Below are positions 7,649 to 16,890 of a DNA stretch of 64,000 bases, piece by piece. Within the stretch, counting starts at the first letter, position 1; every line of letters begins with the position of its first letter. The DNA is taken from the NCBI GenBank assembly GCA_965223045.1, contig CBDCVN010000013.1:744001-808000 (forward strand). Direction: 5' to 3'. The translations under genes were made by a program, and so were the position numbers. This DNA comes from CBDCVN01 sp965223045 (lineage in GTDB: Bacteria; Deinococcota; Deinococci; Deinococcales; Trueperaceae). The notes under the pieces were generated by a model. The model was given only the letters and a program-made list of their open reading frames with translations, made no database searches and had not been told where the DNA came from.

Positions 7649-9418
7649 ATGATTAAGAAATCACAAAATTTTGGAACGATTATTCAACTCTGGCGGTTAT
7701 TAGCTGCTTATAAGTGGCAGGTTATTGGTTTATCATCGCTTATTAGTTTATCTGCTGCTTTAGGTACAGTTGGACCGCAATTTACCCGCATTGCCTTTGA
7801 TAAGGTAATTCCTAGTGGTCAGATAAAACCGTTTTTATTTTTAGGCATAGGTTTTGCACTGTTTTATTTGCTTAGAGCGATCTTTGGTTATGCAGGCATG
7901 TACCTAAGTTATGCCTTTACTCAAAATATCATCAGCGATATTCGTATGCGAGCTTACTCACGTTTGCTTAAGCTTCCTGTGGTGCGTTTTACAGAAGAAC
8001 GTTCTGGGTCATTGGTTTCGCGGGTGGTTAGTGATGTTAATGCGCTCGAGGGTATGATTCAAGCAGGCGCTACAAGACTGATGGGACAGCTTTTTAGCAT
8101 AGTCGTAGTTGCAGTTATTTTATTTGTAATGCACTGGCAATTAGCTTTGGTTAATTTAATAGTCGTGCCACTTTTAGCAGGTATAACCCGCTATTATCAA
8201 GAGCCTTTAAGGCAAGCCTCACGTAAGATACGCAAGCGAGTAGGGGAGATGACGGCTGTTGCCACCGAGGCTATTAGCAATATCCAAGTAGTAAAAGCTT
8301 TTGCTAACGAGCCTTTGGAAATTAATCGCTTTGGCGGTGAAAATAATACTTACATGCAGCTCAATTTAAATCGTCGCAAAGATGTTGGCATGATGGAGGC
8401 ACTTGTCACTATAACAGCCGAGTATGGTATGGGAGCTATACTTTTGGTAGGAGGTTGGTTAGTTGTGCAAGAAAGTTTAAGCTTTGGTGAGCTAGCTGCT
8501 TTTTTACTCTATCAGCGCATGCTACAAAGCCCAGTTACCTCGGTGATGTTCTTTAATAATCAATTGCAAGCAGGTATGGCGGCTTTAGAAAGAGTTTCTA
8601 ACTTATTAGACTCACAAGAAGAAAAAGAAGGAACCCTAACACAAATACCAAGTGGTGAAGTGGATTTCCATGAAGTGAGTTTTACTTTTCCCCAAGCAGA
8701 AGTTGCTGCACTTAAGAGTTTAAGCTTCCACATTTTAGAAGGGCAAACAGCAGCTTTAGTGGGGCCATCTGGGGCAGGCAAAAGTACAATTACTAAGTTA
8801 ATAGATAGACTTTATGATCCAGATGAAGGTGAGATATTAATTGGTGGACAAGATGTGCGAGAGTACAAGCTTGAAACTTTGCGTAGTGCCATAGCTATAG
8901 TTCCACAAGAACCCACATTATTCTCAGGTAGTGTTCAGGAAAACATTCGCTATGCTAAACCTGAAGCAACTGATGAGGACATTATTCAAGCAGCTAAGCT
9001 TGCCAATGCCGATAAATTTATTGTGGATTTGCCTGAGGGCTATAATACCGAAATAGGCGAGCGAGGCGTGAAGCTTTCTGGAGGACAAAAACAGCGTATT
9101 GCTATTGCTAGGGCTATACTAAAAGAAACTAAGGTGCTTATACTTGATGAGGCAACATCGGCGCTTGATAGCGAGTCTGAAGCAGTAATTCAAGATGCTC
9201 TTGATGGACTTTTTGCTAAACGTAAAGGTGTAACTAGTATAATTATTGCTCACCGCCTTTCTACCATTCATAATGCCGATAAGATTTTTGTTTTAGAAAA
9301 TGGTCAATTGCTCGAGAAAGGAACACATCAAGAACTTATAGAAAGACAAGGACTTTATAACCACCTCTATGAGCTTCAGCACCGTGATGAACAAGAGAGT
9401 GAGATAAATACCTCATAA
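7649..9418 (+). CDS. ABC-type exporter, fused membrane and ATPase domains (MsbA-like)
   Basis: 589 residues with a six-helix transmembrane domain (about 20-320) followed by an ATPase domain. The ATPase has Walker A GPSGAGKST near residue 373, Q-loop VPQEPTLFSG, ABC signature LSGGQKQR, Walker B VLILDEATSALD and the H-loop AHRLST. Half-transporters of this kind homodimerise or heterodimerise and export lipids, peptides or drugs from the inner membrane. No partner half-transporter is next to it, so a homodimer is likely. The substrate cannot be read from sequence. A CTCGAG palindrome straddles its stop codon. Confidence 0.9.
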   Translation: MIKKSQNFGTIIQLWRLLAAYKWQVIGLSSLISLSAALGTVGPQFTRIAFDKVIPSGQIKPFLFLGIGFALFYLLRAIFGYAGMYLSYAFTQNIISDIRMRAYSRLLKLPVVRFTEERSGSLVSRVVSDVNALEGMIQAGATRLMGQLFSIVVVAVILFVMHWQLALVNLIVVPLLAGITRYYQEPLRQASRKIRKRVGEMTAVATEAISNIQVVKAFANEPLEINRFGGENNTYMQLNLNRRKDVGMMEALVTITAEYGMGAILLVGGWLVVQESLSFGELAAFLLYQRMLQSPVTSVMFFNNQLQAGMAALERVSNLLDSQEEKEGTLTQIPSGEVDFHEVSFTFPQAEVAALKSLSFHILEGQTAALVGPSGAGKSTITKLIDRLYDPDEGEILIGGQDVREYKLETLRSAIAIVPQEPTLFSGSVQENIRYAKPEATDEDIIQAAKLANADKFIVDLPEGYNTEIGERGVKLSGGQKQRIAIARAILKETKVLILDEATSALDSESEAVIQDALDGLFAKRKGVTSIIIAHRLSTIHNADKIFVLENGQLLEKGTHQELIERQGLYNHLYELQHRDEQESEINTS

Positions 9419-9433
9419 GCTCGAGGAATGTTA

Positions 9434-9483
9434 CCATGTAGGGGTGTATTGTATACGCCCTTACCAGCGTAAATACGCTACCT
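9434..9483 (+). repeat. REP-like intergenic palindrome
   Basis: TGTAGGGGTGTATTGTATAC continues into GCCCTTACC, giving an 8-bp stem (GGGTGTAT / ATACGCCC) around a 3-base loop. A second small hairpin AGCGTA/TACGCT follows. TGTAGGGG palindromes also occur at 16415 and, as a half, near 34132. There is no T-run, so it is a poor terminator and more likely a dispersed repeat. Confidence 0.45.
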
Positions 9484-9612
9484 TGCTTTCATACGATATG
9501 CCCCCACCACATTTATAAAACATGCCAAATGTTTTCCATGCGATACACCTATAGAATCAGATTCTGCAAAAGAAAGTACGGTAAGTACAGGAAACAGATT
9601 GTGTTGACAACT

Positions 9613-9640
9613 ATAAAAAATCCCCTTAATAAGGGGATTT
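9613..9640 (-). terminator. intrinsic terminator of the lipoprotein operon
   Basis: The inverted repeat AATCCCCTT/AAGGGGATT with a 2-base loop is preceded on the plus strand by AAAAA. Read on the minus strand, that is a hairpin followed by a run of T. It lies about 70 bases beyond the stop at 9709. Confidence 0.7.
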
Positions 9641-9708
9641 GGAGAAATTTTCTCTGAGATTCAACCTTATGTCTAAGGCGTCACAGAGACTATTATAGCT
9701 AGGGGGTT

Positions 9709-12288
9709 TTAAGGTTTAATAAGTCTTAAGTGAGTTACTAGACCCCAATGATCAGATACATAACAACGTAAGGAGGGCCTATCAATGAGCCAACCATGAA
9801 CTGGAGGACCCGGAGAACGACACAGACGAGTGTCAAATTGCCTTGAAGGACCAGAGGTATTGTCTTCTACAAATATGGGTCTGGGATGATTATTATCTAG
9901 AGTTAATTCATAGCGAGTACCTTGTTTTACTAAGAAATAGTCAATCCTTTGTCTGTTTGGGTTACCAGCCCCATCATTCCAATTAAAACCGTAGGCATTT
10001 ATAGTATTGTCAGAAGTAAAGCCGGGAGTGGTTTGACGGTTAGGAAAGCGCTGGCGGAAAATGTCTATCATGCCTAAGGTTGAGATCATTGTGTTGTACT
10101 GACTGGTTACACTACTACTATTGCTGAGTTCTCTGGTATTAAGATCACCCATTAACAGTATCGGGTGAGTGGTATCAGCGTTACTATCAAGAAAACTCTT
10201 AATTTGTGCAAACTGTCGTGCCCTAGTAGCAGCATCTGACTGGCTACCTGCATCGGCATCCATATGGGTGTTGACTACATAAATGTATTCATCTACATTG
10301 GAGCCAATTTGTATCTTATCGAAGCTAAAACCTTTTTGGGCTAAACAGTCTGCATTTAGCTCATCAAAGTTTAGTGCTCCTGCAGCTACATCAGCTAAAT
10401 CACCATGACAGTCATTAAAAACTACAGCACTATGATTGGACATAGTGAAGTTGCTGCTAGCAAAGAGTAGCAAACCAGAAGCGCCTTCAGGTAGCTTGGG
10501 ATTGAGGGGATTAAAACTAGCAGAGGTTTTTGGTGGGCCAAAAGAAGAGTTATAATTGTTGCCTACGCCACTGAGAAACTGGTTTACATTGTCTTCATCA
10601 AAAACTTCTTGGAAAGCAACTATGTCGAAACTTTGCATGTAGCTAAGCATCATATTGGTACGCTCTTCATTGTCATCAAAGCTATTAGGCACAAGTGCGT
10701 CATAGACAGCTTCGGCAATACCTAAAGGAGGAAAGAAAACACTTAAGATAACTACTTCTGCTGTTGTTAGCGGTAAAAGATTATTAGGTCTAAGCTGGGT
10801 ATTTTGGTTCCAGACACTAAAGGGAACACTCACCTCAAAGGAAAATATTAGTTTGGCACTGTGACCTAAGCTCGAGCGAACCTCAAGCTCAATCTCATGA
10901 GTACCAATGGGTGCATTAGCAGCTATAGTACCTTGCAAACTAGCCAAGCCTGCATTTTGTACTAACTGTAAGCCTAAAGTATTAAGTGAACCTCTAGTTA
11001 CTTGCCAAGTATAATTACTGCCATCACCTCCATAGGGCCGAGGTAAATCTAGTTTAAAACTTTGGTTGCGCTCTACAGAAAAATCGCGTTGTAAAGCAGC
11101 AAGTTTGGCAGCAAGGAAGTGTACAGCAACTTCAATAGTAGTATTCTTATACACCGCTAGTGGTCCTTGTCTAAGGCGTAATCTACCAGATACGGAGTGC
11201 TGACCCTCGTTAAGTTTACCTGCAAAAGTTAGATTACCTGTTTCTCTGCCCTGAGAGTCTTTCTCAGGTGCTAGACTTAAAGCTGAAGGTAAAGTGCTGT
11301 CTAGCCAAGTCCACTCAAAAGGCCCTGAAGTACTAACCTCGTCACCACTGGCGTAAAGTACTTCATCTATGCCATTATTAGGCCACAGTTGCCATGTAAG
11401 TGCAGCACCACAGGTGTCACAACCTCGGTGAATGCCAAGTTCTATAGGTTGAGTGACTATGAAGTCTGCATCTTGTCTACTAGCTACTTGTTGTCCTGTG
11501 ATGGGATTTTGAATACAGGCTTTCATTAAGTTGCCTTGAGTGTCGTAACATTTACTTACGCGCACAGTAAAGGTCTTACTTCGAGCATCTTTTGCAATCT
11601 TGCTAGATGACCTTACCCCTCTAAGCACTATGTATTCATCTAAAGGTACATAGAAGGGACTAAAACCCTTAGGCAAGTCACCAATAACTTCAGAACTACT
11701 AATAGGTAAGAGTTTTTGTGGATATTTGAGTGCTATAGGCACGATGCGTTTATTAGCTTCTAAAGCAGGTAATAGTAAAGGATTGGTAAGAGCGTAAATG
11801 TCTACCTTGGGTGTGCAAGCATCGATGCTTTGCTGTGAAACAGGTAAGCCTGATCTTAACAGGATAAAAACCAATTCACAGTCAATAAGGGGGCCTAGTT
11901 TTTCGCGCATTTCCAACAGCTCACGATAGGCACCTATATTTAGGTTTTCTCTTAGCTCGAGTAGTCCAAAATATCCTTCTAGCAAAATGCCTTTGTTAAT
12001 CTTTTCTTTCTCATCAAAGTCATCAAAACCTTTAAAGCTATCTATGAGCTTTTTAGTACGGTCATAAAGTTCATCGATCTCGAGTTCACGTACTTCACGC
12101 CACTCATCAATTATCAATCCATCAATACCTTTTAATTCATCGGGTATGCTTCCCGGTTCTTCAGGAAAAGTTTTTTCCTCTATCTTTTCCTCTTCAGGAA
12201 TTTCTCTAGCAGGGGGTTTATTAGTTGTGCAAGCACCTAAAAGCATTAAAAATGCTAAAAGTAGTAGTGTAATTCTAAATAACTTCAT
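9709..12288 (-). CDS. large lipoprotein with C-terminal endonuclease/exonuclease/phosphatase domain
   Basis: 859 residues from ATG 12288, which has TAGGAG at a good distance; an ATG 21 bases upstream lacks one. The start MKLFRITLLLLAFLMLLGAC is a signal peptide with a lipobox, so it should be lipid-anchored. Residues about 280-500 hold Ig/cadherin-like segments. Residues about 525-855 are an EEP fold: VVAFQEVF (catalytic glutamate), a long loop with THMDADAG, ILLMGDLNT (Asp-Leu-Asn), RIDYFLV and a closing YVSDHWGLVTHL (Asp-His). EEP enzymes cleave phosphodiesters, for example nucleic acids or sphingomyelin. The substrate is open; extracellular DNase and phospholipase are equally plausible. 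It forms an operon with the small lipoprotein upstream. Confidence 0.8.
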   Translation of the reverse strand: MKLFRITLLLLAFLMLLGACTTNKPPAREIPEEEKIEEKTFPEEPGSIPDELKGIDGLIIDEWREVRELEIDELYDRTKKLIDSFKGFDDFDEKEKINKGILLEGYFGLLELRENLNIGAYRELLEMREKLGPLIDCELVFILLRSGLPVSQQSIDACTPKVDIYALTNPLLLPALEANKRIVPIALKYPQKLLPISSSEVIGDLPKGFSPFYVPLDEYIVLRGVRSSSKIAKDARSKTFTVRVSKCYDTQGNLMKACIQNPITGQQVASRQDADFIVTQPIELGIHRGCDTCGAALTWQLWPNNGIDEVLYASGDEVSTSGPFEWTWLDSTLPSALSLAPEKDSQGRETGNLTFAGKLNEGQHSVSGRLRLRQGPLAVYKNTTIEVAVHFLAAKLAALQRDFSVERNQSFKLDLPRPYGGDGSNYTWQVTRGSLNTLGLQLVQNAGLASLQGTIAANAPIGTHEIELEVRSSLGHSAKLIFSFEVSVPFSVWNQNTQLRPNNLLPLTTAEVVILSVFFPPLGIAEAVYDALVPNSFDDNEERTNMMLSYMQSFDIVAFQEVFDEDNVNQFLSGVGNNYNSSFGPPKTSASFNPLNPKLPEGASGLLLFASSNFTMSNHSAVVFNDCHGDLADVAAGALNFDELNADCLAQKGFSFDKIQIGSNVDEYIYVVNTHMDADAGSQSDAATRARQFAQIKSFLDSNADTTHPILLMGDLNTRELSNSSSVTSQYNTMISTLGMIDIFRQRFPNRQTTPGFTSDNTINAYGFNWNDGAGNPNRQRIDYFLVKQGTRYELTLDNNHPRPIFVEDNTSGPSRQFDTRLCRSPGPPVHGWLIDRPSLRCYVSDHWGLVTHLRLIKP

Positions 12289-12298
12289 TAATATGCTC

Positions 12299-12478
12299 CT
12301 AGTTATCAACTACTTCAGACACTTTTAGCGTGCCTGAAGGTAAGCTTTGTACTTCATAGGGGTTCAGATACCCTCTAGAACTAGGACAACAAGATGATAA
12401 GAGGGCCATGCTTACTAAAGCAGCAAGAATAAAATACTTGCTGTTTAAACCTACTTTGGATATATTTAAAGCTTTCAT
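12299..12478 (-). CDS. small lipoprotein
   Basis: A 59-residue protein starting MKALNISKVGLNSKYFILAA and continuing to the lipobox LLSSC near residue 36, then CPSSRGYLNPYEVQSLPSGT and a short acidic tail. AAAGGA lies about 8 bases before ATG 12478. Its stop lies 10 bases upstream of the start of the EEP lipoprotein, so the two should be co-transcribed and may be delivered to the same membrane. I know no homologue. Confidence 0.6.
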   Translation of the reverse strand: MKALNISKVGLNSKYFILAALVSMALLSSCCPSSRGYLNPYEVQSLPSGTLKVSEVVDN

Positions 12479-12554
12479 GATTTATTCCTTTCAGACTCAA
12501 GCACTATCTTGATTTGGTTTATTTCTGGCCTGAGTTGGTAAGCACTAGTGATAC

Positions 12555-12592
12555 TTACCTTCAGTAAGCGATTGGCTTACTAAGAGTAAGGT
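12555..12592. promoter_or_regulatory. long hairpin upstream of the lipoprotein operon
   Basis: CTTACCTTCAGTAAGC and GCTTACTAAGAGTAAG face each other across GATTG, giving a stem of about 16 positions with one or two mismatches. It sits about 80 bases before the small lipoprotein start on the minus strand, in what would be its leader or promoter. It could be an operator, a leader structure or a terminator of something now lost. Confidence 0.4.
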
Positions 12593-12683
12593 TAGTGTTT
12601 GTTTGTTTCACCCCTGTTACAGTTTTAGATTTATACTTTTTGTTAACTGTTAGTGTGTAGAGGAATGGAGGTGGAGTATGTAA

Positions 12684-13256
12684 ACTTATCCTGATACAGG
12701 CACGGTTAAAACGGTACAGAGACAGCAAGGCTCACCCCAATGTGCTACAAGATTGAGAGAGGAGAAAAGTGTTTGTGTATATGAATCTGATGACGGTTTG
12801 AATTGGATTTTAGTTACAACAGTAGTTTTGAGTTTGGTTGGTCCAGTTAATGTAGGTTTGGCTGTTGGTGCTTCTGAGGAAGTGCAGGTTGTTGTTGATG
12901 ATATTGTGGTGGAGCTACAAGAGCCACCTAATGGGATAGAAGCAGTGTTTATTGCCATGCTACTGTCAGGTGATGCACCTTTAAAAGTAGCTTTCGATGC
13001 CAGTCAATCAGTAGGTTCAAATCTAAGCTATGAGTGGAATTTTGGGGATGACACCACAGCCACAGGGCAAAATGTTACCCACAGCTATAGTACACCCGGT
13101 GCTTACCTAGTTACACTGACTGTGAGTGATGGTTTAAACAGTATTACTACCAAGAAAAATGTTTTTGCTGAATCGCCCAAAGTGGATGGCTTTTACACTT
13201 TGGAGACTCCCGGTTATATTACAGGAACAGATGGGATAACTATAGGCACTGATGTA
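12684..13256 (+). pseudogene. PKD-domain surface protein fragment, truncated by IS
   Basis: An open frame with no plausible start (upstream stop at 12681, first usable codon a TTG at 12753). The first part, YESDDGLNWILVTTVVLSLV then GPVNVGLAVGAS, is the end of a jelly-roll domain of the kind seen in extracellular carbohydrate-active proteins. It is followed by a PKD domain (APLKVAFDASQS, YEWNFGDDTTATG, HSYSTPGAYLVTLTVSDG). The frame then runs directly into the IS3-family end at 13257. Both the N-terminus and the rest of the C-terminus are missing, so this is a gene fragment. Confidence 0.65.
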
Positions 13257-13356
13257 TGAGGTGAACCCAATTGATCGGACAAAAAATTAAGGTTAATTAA
13301 GACCTACTAAAATGATATCAAATTGAGATTACATTGTTTGTAAGCTTGATAACAAC

Positions 13357-14193
13357 CTATCCTGTTATTATTGATTTAGTTTTCTCCTCTCTGTAAACTA
13401 ATTCAGGCGTTTTGTACTGCAATGATTGATGCGGACGTTCACTGTTATAAAATTGTAAGTACTTTCCTATTTCTTCCCTTCCTTGCTCTATATTTTTGTA
13501 TTCCTTTAGATATACTTCTTCATACTTTACCGTTCTCCACAACCTTTCTGTAAATATATTATCCATGTAGCACCCTCTTCCGTCCATGCTGATTGCTATT
13601 TCGTTTGCCTTCAATATATCCGTAAACTCATGACTTGTGTACTGACTACCTTGATCTGTATTGAATATCTCTGGCTTCTCTCCTTCCAACGCCTCTTCTA
13701 ATGCTTCTATACAAAACTCTGCTTTCATGCTATTCGAAACTTCCCATGAAACAACATAACGGCTATACCAATCCATTACTACTACCAGATAGCAATATCC
13801 TCCTTGCAAACGTATATACGTAATATCACTAGCCCATACCTGATTTGGTTTGTTTATGATTTTGTTTTTCAGAAGGTATGGGTAAATTTTATGTCCTTCC
13901 TTTGGTTTACTTAGTTTGGGTTTGGCATATATAGCTTGCAAACCCATCAGACACATCAAACGATATACTCTTTTATGATTGACCTTATAGCTTTCTCTAT
14001 TTAGCATTGCTGTTATCTTGCGATAACCTAGAAAAGGATGATCTGTATACAACTCATCTATCCTTTGCATCAACTTTTCATTGAGGTCACTAATTCCTGT
14101 AGGTCGATAGTAATAACTACTACGATTCAGTCTCAGTAACTCACATTGCTTAGTAATGCTCAATTGAGGGTGCCTTGGATCGACTATCAACAT
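13357..14193 (-). CDS. IS3-family transposase OrfB (DDE integrase domain)
   Basis: 278 residues beginning MLIVDPRHPQLSITKQCELL then RLNRSSYYYRP, and HPFLGYRKITAMLN, the HTH_21 segment of IS3 OrfB. The rve catalytic core follows, with DDE residues in WASDITYIR (Asp), IFNTDQGSQYTS (Asp) and IFTERLWRTVKYEE (Glu), and ends NSERPHQSLQYKTPE. It is most likely made as an OrfA-OrfB fusion by -1 frameshifting at ATTTTTTG (minus strand, about 14236-14229). In the -1 frame the sequence reads through VQRAQKLSQEER into this ORF. Confidence 0.9.
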   Translation of the reverse strand: MLIVDPRHPQLSITKQCELLRLNRSSYYYRPTGISDLNEKLMQRIDELYTDHPFLGYRKITAMLNRESYKVNHKRVYRLMCLMGLQAIYAKPKLSKPKEGHKIYPYLLKNKIINKPNQVWASDITYIRLQGGYCYLVVVMDWYSRYVVSWEVSNSMKAEFCIEALEEALEGEKPEIFNTDQGSQYTSHEFTDILKANEIAISMDGRGCYMDNIFTERLWRTVKYEEVYLKEYKNIEQGREEIGKYLQFYNSERPHQSLQYKTPELVYREEKTKSIITG

Positions 14194-14207
14194 ACGTTCC
14201 TCTTGAC

Positions 14208-14501
14208 TCAGTTTTTGAGCCCTTTGGACAAAAAATCTAGTTCCATTTTCAATTTGCCAATCTGTTCGTACAGTGCAGCCTCTCTACGTTCTTGTAGTCT
14301 TGCTTTTCTACCTCTTAGTAATGAAAACCTTTCATGCAATGCTTCTGATCCAGCTTTTTTCCATTCTTTAATTTGAGTGGTGTGTACACCATATTGATTT
14401 GCTAATTCTGCAAGATTCTTCTCTCCAACTATGGCTGCTGCTGCAACTTTAGCTTTGAATTCTTTCTTATATGTTTTTCTTATTCCTTTTGTCTGGCTCA
14501 T
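14208..14501 (-). CDS. IS3-family OrfA (helix-turn-helix)
   Basis: 97 residues: KGIRKTYKKEFKAKVAAAAI then GEKNLAELANQYGVHTTQIK, the HTH_8 DNA-binding domain, and a C-terminal leucine-rich coiled coil (LYEQIGKLKMELDFLSKGL). OrfA binds the IS ends. The TTTTTTG slippery heptamer near its 3' end allows the OrfAB fusion. It differs from copy 2 by one residue near position 68. Confidence 0.88.
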   Translation of the reverse strand: MSQTKGIRKTYKKEFKAKVAAAAIVGEKNLAELANQYGVHTTQIKEWKKAGSEALHERFSLLRGRKARLQERREAALYEQIGKLKMELDFLSKGLKN

Positions 14502-14588
14502 TTATATCTCCATATTCTAGATATTTTACATCTTCTATGGACCTTAATTTCGCCGGGGTTTTCTGTCCAGTTTTTGGGGGTAAGCTCA

Positions 14589-14996
14589 CACTTTGTGGCC
14601 TACAAAAGACCACATCTCATCACACTCTATTCTAAGAAACCCTTTATCTTTTTTCTCAACTTCTACTTCCTGCTCTATATTCTCAAACTCGTCATTGACG
14701 TATTTTTGCAACCAAGATTCTGAAACACCAGTGACACGAGCAATAGCAGCAAGTGCTAATCTTTCCAGTAAGAGTTTATCTATCAAATCCTTTTTTCCCT
14801 CACTGATAGGAATATTTTGAGGATCTTCAACAAATTGCCTACCACAATCTTTACAAATATAATTTTGCTTACCATTGTGAATATGACCATTCTTAACAAA
14901 ATTATCTGAGGTGCAATTTGGGCATTTTAAGAAATCTAAAGTCATCGCGCATTTTAAGGCAGCAGGGTTCATCATTACATGAAGGGCACTACCAAA
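14589..14996 (-). pseudogene. IS1-family element, 5' portion only
   Basis: A 129-codon frame starting MMNPAALKCAMTLDFLKCPN with an InsA-type zinc finger (CPNCTSDNFVKNG, then CKDCGRQF) and a helix-turn-helix (LLERLALAAIARVTGVSESW). It ends just after DEMWSFVGHK, which is the start of the InsB catalytic half. The next bases are the IS3 end at 14588, so everything after GHK is gone. Plus-strand AGGGCACTACC at about 14983 resembles an IS1 terminal repeat and marks the remaining outer end. The IS1 was cut by the IS3 event or by recombination with another IS3 copy. Confidence 0.7.
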
Positions 14997-15053
14997 AATT
15001 TAAGCAAGCCGAGGGATTAAATAAATAGGGTGTAGAAAGGTAGCTAAAGTGCC

Positions 15054-16361
15054 CTAGCCAGTAATTAACCAAGATCTTGCTAAAACAGCAAAGCCCAGAA
15101 AAGCTGCAAAGCCTATAACGTCTGTAATAGTTGTTAAAATGATATTAGATGACTGAGCTGGGTCTTGGCCTATACGTTGCATAAACATAGGAATAGCTGC
15201 TCCTGCTATGCCAGCTATAATAAGATTAACCATCATAGCTAAGAAAATAACTATGCCCAGAACTAAATTTTGAGTGAAAATAGCTGCTATTAAACCAGCA
15301 GTTAAACCTACTGCTATACCATTTATAAACCCCACTAAACTTTCCTTGAGGATTACACGCCTTGGTTTGCGAGGGTCTATTTCCTCGAGCGCCAAAGCTC
15401 TAAGCATAACTGCTAAAGCCTGAGCGCCAGCATTACCACCTTGACCAGCCACTACAGGTAAAAAGGCAGCCAAGATTGTCATTTGGGCAATAATGCTATC
15501 AAAAAAACCAATTACTGCTGCAGCTAAAAAGGCAGTGATTAGGTTGACCTCGAGCCAAGGTAAACGGCGGCGAATTGTGTAAAGTGGGCTCGAGCTAGCA
15601 TGCTCATCTGAACCAGCACCAAACATTTTCTGAGCATCTTCAAAACCCTCTTCTTGTAAATCTTTTACTAAATCGGTAGCTTCAATGACTCCTTTAAGCT
15701 TTTCATTATGATCAACTACGGGAAGGGCCAGCAACTTTTCCTCTATTAACTTATCTGCTACATGGTCCAACTCGTCATCTGTATAAACCTTAATGGGTTC
15801 GCTTAGCATAACATTCTCAAGCAAAGTATTTAGTGGTGCCAATACTAAATCTCGCATAACCAAAACACCTTTGAGCTTTTCTTCGCCATCAACCACGTAT
15901 ACATAGTTAACAGCTTGGCCTATTATGCCAAGGCGACGTAAGCGGGTTAGAGCGTCTGATACTCTAGCGGTATTGCGCAAAGCTACAAAATCTGGTGACA
16001 TTATGCTACCAGCTGTATCTTCATCGTACTCAGCGAGAGCTTCTATTTCTTCTGAGTGTAAGTTAGGCAACCTAGCTAAAATTTTAGCCTTAAAGCCCTT
16101 TGATAAGTGTTCGAAAATATCGGTAGCAACTTCAGAGGGTATCTCTCGTATTAATTGCAGGCTTTCTTTAAGTCCGGCTATTTTTAATACTTTGGCTGCA
16201 AATTCAGGAGGAAAGCTCTCAACAATTTCTATACGAAAGGGCTCGGCTATAAGTAAAAGAGTTGCCCAAGCTTCAACAGGACTAAGCCTTGCTAAAACTC
16301 TTGCTGTATCTATAGGATGTTCTTCTATAAGAGTTTGTGCTAAGTCACTTACTATTTGCAT
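15054..16361 (-). CDS. mgtE: magnesium transporter MgtE
   Basis: 435 residues with the MgtE arrangement. An alpha-helical N domain (about 1-115, ILARLPNLHSEEIEALAEYDEDTAGSIMSPD) is followed by two CBS domains (about 120-245; VYVVDGEEKLKGVLVMRDL and LPVVDHNEKLKGVIEATDL). Five membrane helices follow (about 270-435), with the PVVAGQGGNAGAQALAV pore segment. MgtE is a homodimeric Mg2+ channel gated by Mg2+ binding to the N and CBS domains. It appears monocistronic. Several CTCGAG palindromes fall inside it. Confidence 0.93.
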   Translation of the reverse strand: MQIVSDLAQTLIEEHPIDTARVLARLSPVEAWATLLLIAEPFRIEIVESFPPEFAAKVLKIAGLKESLQLIREIPSEVATDIFEHLSKGFKAKILARLPNLHSEEIEALAEYDEDTAGSIMSPDFVALRNTARVSDALTRLRRLGIIGQAVNYVYVVDGEEKLKGVLVMRDLVLAPLNTLLENVMLSEPIKVYTDDELDHVADKLIEEKLLALPVVDHNEKLKGVIEATDLVKDLQEEGFEDAQKMFGAGSDEHASSSPLYTIRRRLPWLEVNLITAFLAAAVIGFFDSIIAQMTILAAFLPVVAGQGGNAGAQALAVMLRALALEEIDPRKPRRVILKESLVGFINGIAVGLTAGLIAAIFTQNLVLGIVIFLAMMVNLIIAGIAGAAIPMFMQRIGQDPAQSSNIILTTITDVIGFAAFLGFAVLARSWLITG

Positions 16362-16414
16362 TGTTATAGATATTCATGAAAGTGCTTTCCCTACAAATTT
16401 TATGCCTGCGTGAT

Positions 16415-16444
16415 TGTAGGGGTTCAAAAACTTGAACCCCTACA
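16415..16444. repeat. perfect 13-bp inverted repeat
   Basis: TGTAGGGGTTCAA and TTGAACCCCTACA flank a four-base AAAC loop, in the leader region between ybjQ and mgtE. There is no T-run. It shares TGTAGGGG with the palindrome at 9434, and a GGGGTTCAAG half-site lies near 455. This suggests a small dispersed repeat family. Confidence 0.55.
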
Positions 16445-16551
16445 CACTAGTTATTGGCAATATCTCATTTCCAGTTAAGATTATGTCCTACAGGATAAAA
16501 CTCCTATTTTAGGAAATAATTTTTCTGGCCTACTATATAATTTATATCGGT

Positions 16552-16875
16552 TTATAAATTTGCAACAACAGCTGTGCCACTAGCACTAACCATCAACATG
16601 CTTCCTCCTTCACCAAGGGTTTCATAATCAAGGTCTACACCAATAATGGCGTTTGCTCCCATTTCTTCAGCAGCTTCTCTCATTTCTTGTAAGGCAATGT
16701 CTTTAGCTTTCCGCAAAGACTTTTCATAAGCAGCACTGCGCCCACCAACTATATCTCGCACGCTTGCGAAAAAGTCCTTAAAAATATTTGCGCCTAAGAT
16801 AGTTTCACCTGTAACTATTCCTAGGTACTCTCTGATTTGTCTGTCTTGCAATGTTGTTGTTGTTGTAATAATCAT
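16552..16875 (-). CDS. YbjQ/UPF0145 family protein
   Basis: 107 residues: MIITTTTTLQDRQIREYLGI, then VTGETILGANIFKDFFASVRDIVGGRSAAYE and EEMGANAIIGVDLDYETLG, ending MLMVSASGTAVVANL. This is the complete and very typical signature of the YbjQ (UPF0145) family of pentameric proteins of unknown function, sometimes labelled heavy-metal-binding. AAGGAGA precedes the ATG at a good distance. It lies 15 bases downstream of the exported protein gene at 16891, so the two may form an operon. Confidence 0.9.
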   Translation of the reverse strand: MIITTTTTLQDRQIREYLGIVTGETILGANIFKDFFASVRDIVGGRSAAYEKSLRKAKDIALQEMREAAEEMGANAIIGVDLDYETLGEGGSMLMVSASGTAVVANL

Positions 16876-16890
16876 TTTGAATCTCCTTAT

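Larger units (their letters stand above)
13257..14588 (-). mobile_element. IS3-family insertion sequence, copy 1 (intact)
   Basis: A 1332-bp element read on the minus strand. The ends are TGAGCTTACCCCC (transposase 5' side) and TGAGGTGAACCCA (3' side, read inward), imperfect terminal inverted repeats. The boundaries come from comparison with copy 2 at 59688-63323, which is exactly 1332 bp once its nested insertions and target duplications are removed. Flanking bases (gta on the left, cac on the right) show no target duplication. It contains no CTCGAG palindrome, unlike the surrounding DNA. Confidence 0.85.
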
